Shown: positions 61,091 through 64,000 of the stretch, piece by piece | How positions within the stretch are numbered: position 1 is the first letter of the stretch | How the letters are laid out: each line of letters opens with the position of its first letter | Assembly: GCA_029204225.1 (NCBI GenBank) | Contig: CM055103.1 | Coordinates: forward strand, 7,706,866-7,770,865 | Source: Diphasiastrum complanatum | Lineage: Eukaryota > Streptophyta > Lycopodiopsida > Lycopodiales > Lycopodiaceae | Reading direction: 5' to 3' | DNA length: 64,000 bases | Position numbers and translations under genes: made by a program | Notes under the pieces: generated by a model | Database searches by the model: none | What the model saw: the letters and a program-made list of their open reading frames with translations, nothing else | What the model was told of the DNA's origin: nothing

Positions 61091-62352
61091 AGAATACCCA
61101 CAACATGGCCTCTGACCTGAAGTAGTGCTGGTCCTTTGCCACTATGATGCTAGTAGGGACCCTGTGTTGCTTGTCGTCGTCGGATGAGGTAGCTCATGAC
61201 TTCTTCCATAAACTCCAATATTTTTTGGCTTTTCGCATCTTTGGAGGGGAAGGACTTATGGACGCCTGTGAGCCAAAATTGGTCGATCCATACTTGGAAT
61301 TTGTCGGGCCAGGTATGACCTAATAACACTGCTCTATATTACACTCAAGCCACTAGAAGTTAGTCTTCAACTTTTTCGGATGCCAGGGTTGTGTTAGGGT
61401 CAAAAAAGATGGGTGGCAAGTGGTTGTACATTGTGAGTATTTTCATTGAGTACTAATGAATAGCTAGGTTAGTGTAGTGTAATTAAATAAGCCCTGGTGA
61501 GTATTGAATTTGAAATCATGGATATTGATTTCAAATCTGTGAATACTAAAGCAGTGAAATTTTTTATGGATATCAAATTATGCATACTAGTAGCATGAAT
61601 AAAGAAATTTGCAAACTTGAATGTTGAATGTTAAAGTCATGAATATTTCACTAGTATAGGTTTTTAAGTTGTGAATGTTGGACATTGAATATGAATTTGT
61701 GAATATTAAACTATGAAATAGTAAATAAATAGAATCATGACTTTATAAATATTAAGTCCCAAGATCTTGAATGCTAAATCATAAAAATTTTAAAAAAATG
61801 ATTAGTGAGCTTGTGATTATTAAATTGTAAGTTTTGTTATTATTGAGTCATGACTATTTTTATGAATATTAGAGTCTGTGAATACTTTTCCTAATATTGA
61901 ATCATTAAATTCATGGCGGCATGCAAAGTTTCTTTGGTCCTAAGTTCAAGCCTCTCTCGGAAATCAAGATGCATATATCACAAAATACGAGGTCTTTGAG
62001 TCATGCCCATAATCTCATTAACCCCATCCAAGTATTACCAACCCAAAATCAAGACTAGGAATAATGGCATGATGGACATGCACAAGCATTAGACACATCA
62101 TGTGTCACCTAGGATAACAATTTTTTCTGAAACCATGGAGTTAGAAAAACTTGATATGACATTATTATTAGCACGATTAGTATGGGAAGATATGACTTCA
62201 TACATTAATATGATAAAAGTGACACATCTCAAATACATTAAAGCTAGATTCTTGACACCTCTAGTTGATCTAAATGTCTTATCATATAACTTTGACATTT
62301 AATTTTAGTACTTTAATATGAATATACACATTTGTGTAATAGATTTGACATG
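61091..62352. other. Unassigned, AT-rich, with degenerate short repeats
   Basis: Between about 61490 and 61900 short units such as GAATATTGAAT, GTGAATATTAAA and AATCATGA recur irregularly. Near 61940 a single B-box-like GGTCCTAAGTTCAAGCC is seen without a clear A box. No gene recognised. Confidence 0.5.
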
Positions 62353-62769
62353 TCTCAATTATAGATAAAGCTAGATTCTTGACATTTGCCAATTGTCGTA
62401 AATGTTTTATCATATTCTCTTATCTAATGATTTGGTAGTTTGTTACGAGAATAGATTAACTTTCCTATTGGTGGAGACAAGAAAGAATAGGTCTCAATTA
62501 TAGATCAAGCTAGATTCTTGACATTGCCAAATGTCCTAAATGTTTTATCATATTCTCTTGTCTAATGATTTGGTAGTTTGTACGAGAATAGATTAACTTC
62601 TTATTGGCGAAGAAAAGAAAGAATAGGTCTCAATTATAGATAAAGCTAGATTCTTGACATTGCCATTTGTCCTAAATGTTTTATCATATTCTCTTGTCTA
62701 ATGATTTGCAAGTTTATTATGAGAATAGATTAACTTTCCTATTGGTGAAGAAAAGAAAGAATAGGTCTT
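62353..62769. repeat. Three tandem repeats of about 139 bp
   Basis: Units begin TCTCAATTATAGATMAAGC at 62353, 62492 and 62628. Each contains TAGATTCTTGACAT, AATGTTTTATCATATTCTCT, AATGATTTG and GAGAATAGATTAACTT. They lead directly into the TC array. Confidence 0.92.
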
Positions 62770-62790
62770 TGTTATGTCTTTTGGCAACAC

Positions 62791-63737
<947 letters not shown>

Positions 63738-64000
63738 TGTGCTACTGTACTATGGGTCCTATCAGTTGATAAGGATCAGTTGGCCTCGCCCTGAGGCAAG
63801 TCGACAGGACACGCGTCCCGCCAACGACAACTTGGGTCATGCATGGGTTGCCTGAGTGAACAACTATATGTACAGTGTAATTTGTTTTGAGAAACACAGT
63901 TGCTATGTGAGCTTGTTGTGGAGAGTGTTTTCTGTCTGTGTTACTGTGTAGCATGATCTGTGTTCCTGTGCAAAGCAAATTCTAAGTTGGTATCAGAGCC
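63738..64000 (+). mobile_element. 5' LTR and primer site of an F-family copia element, runs off window
   Basis: About 63738-63987 matches the minus strand of 53863-54111 (shared GATAAGGATC, GTCGACAGGACACGCGTCC, CATGCATG, TGTTACTGTGTAGCATGATC, GTGTTCCTGT). It is followed by TGGTATCAGAGCC at 63988, the initiator-Met primer site, so the coding part should begin beyond 64000. Confidence 0.85.

Noticed and set aside
61935-61965. SINE B-box near 61940
   Set aside because: A single B-box-like motif without an A box or second copy.

Overview
This is nuclear DNA from a land plant. The evidence is spliced genes with GT-AG introns, a 1.27-kb-residue-scale plant LRR receptor kinase, a telo-box upstream of a gene, and plant-type Ty1/copia and Ty3/gypsy retrotransposons. 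A second host gene matches CFAP298, an axonemal dynein assembly factor. That points to a plant with swimming sperm (fern, lycophyte, bryophyte or cycad/Ginkgo type) rather than a flowering plant or conifer. Long GA/TC arrays and dense nested, decayed LTR elements suit a large fern-like genome, but the species cannot be named from sequence alone.

Only two host genes are supported. A GSO-like LRR receptor kinase lies on the minus strand (4127-8188, two exons, intact). The first four exons of CFAP298 also lie on the minus strand (51709-52739), with no 3' end recognised. Nearly everything else is repetitive.

Layout. 1-1700: tandem duplication carrying two tRNA-Asp-derived SINE heads. 1700-4126: AT microsatellite and unassigned DNA. 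4127-8500: receptor kinase and its promoter. 8700-11778: unassigned. 11779-12606: solo LTR. 13070-20548: pile of fragments (LTR family X, minus-strand copia gag, plus-strand gag with zinc knuckles, minus-strand copia pol 'A', and plus-strand copia 'B' inserted in A). 20549-25841: complete copia 'C' with perfect 5-bp target duplication. 26160-33007: Ty3/gypsy 'D', deleted from RT into its 3' LTR. 33008-38117: unassigned DNA with local tandem repeats. 38118-40577: internally deleted copia 'E'. 40880-41860: TC array and a CACTA transposase fragment. 42100-44830: dead Helitron. 45130-50020: very large imperfect inverted repeat. 51709-52783: CFAP298. 53660-59640: nested minus-strand copia 'F', chromovirus remnant 'G' and copia 'H', the last with an unusual 3' ORF. 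59671-64000: GA/TC arrays, LTR X in inverted orientation, a tandem repeat, and the LTR plus primer-binding site of another F-family element leaving the window.

No gene cluster or operon-like system is present. The points of most interest are the 45-50 kb inverted repeat beside the Helitron, the extra 3' ORF of element H, the repeated LTR-to-pol deletion pattern in D, E and G, and the axonemal gene. Coordinates of LTR ends and splice sites were read by eye; those marked approximate may shift by a few bases to tens of bases.
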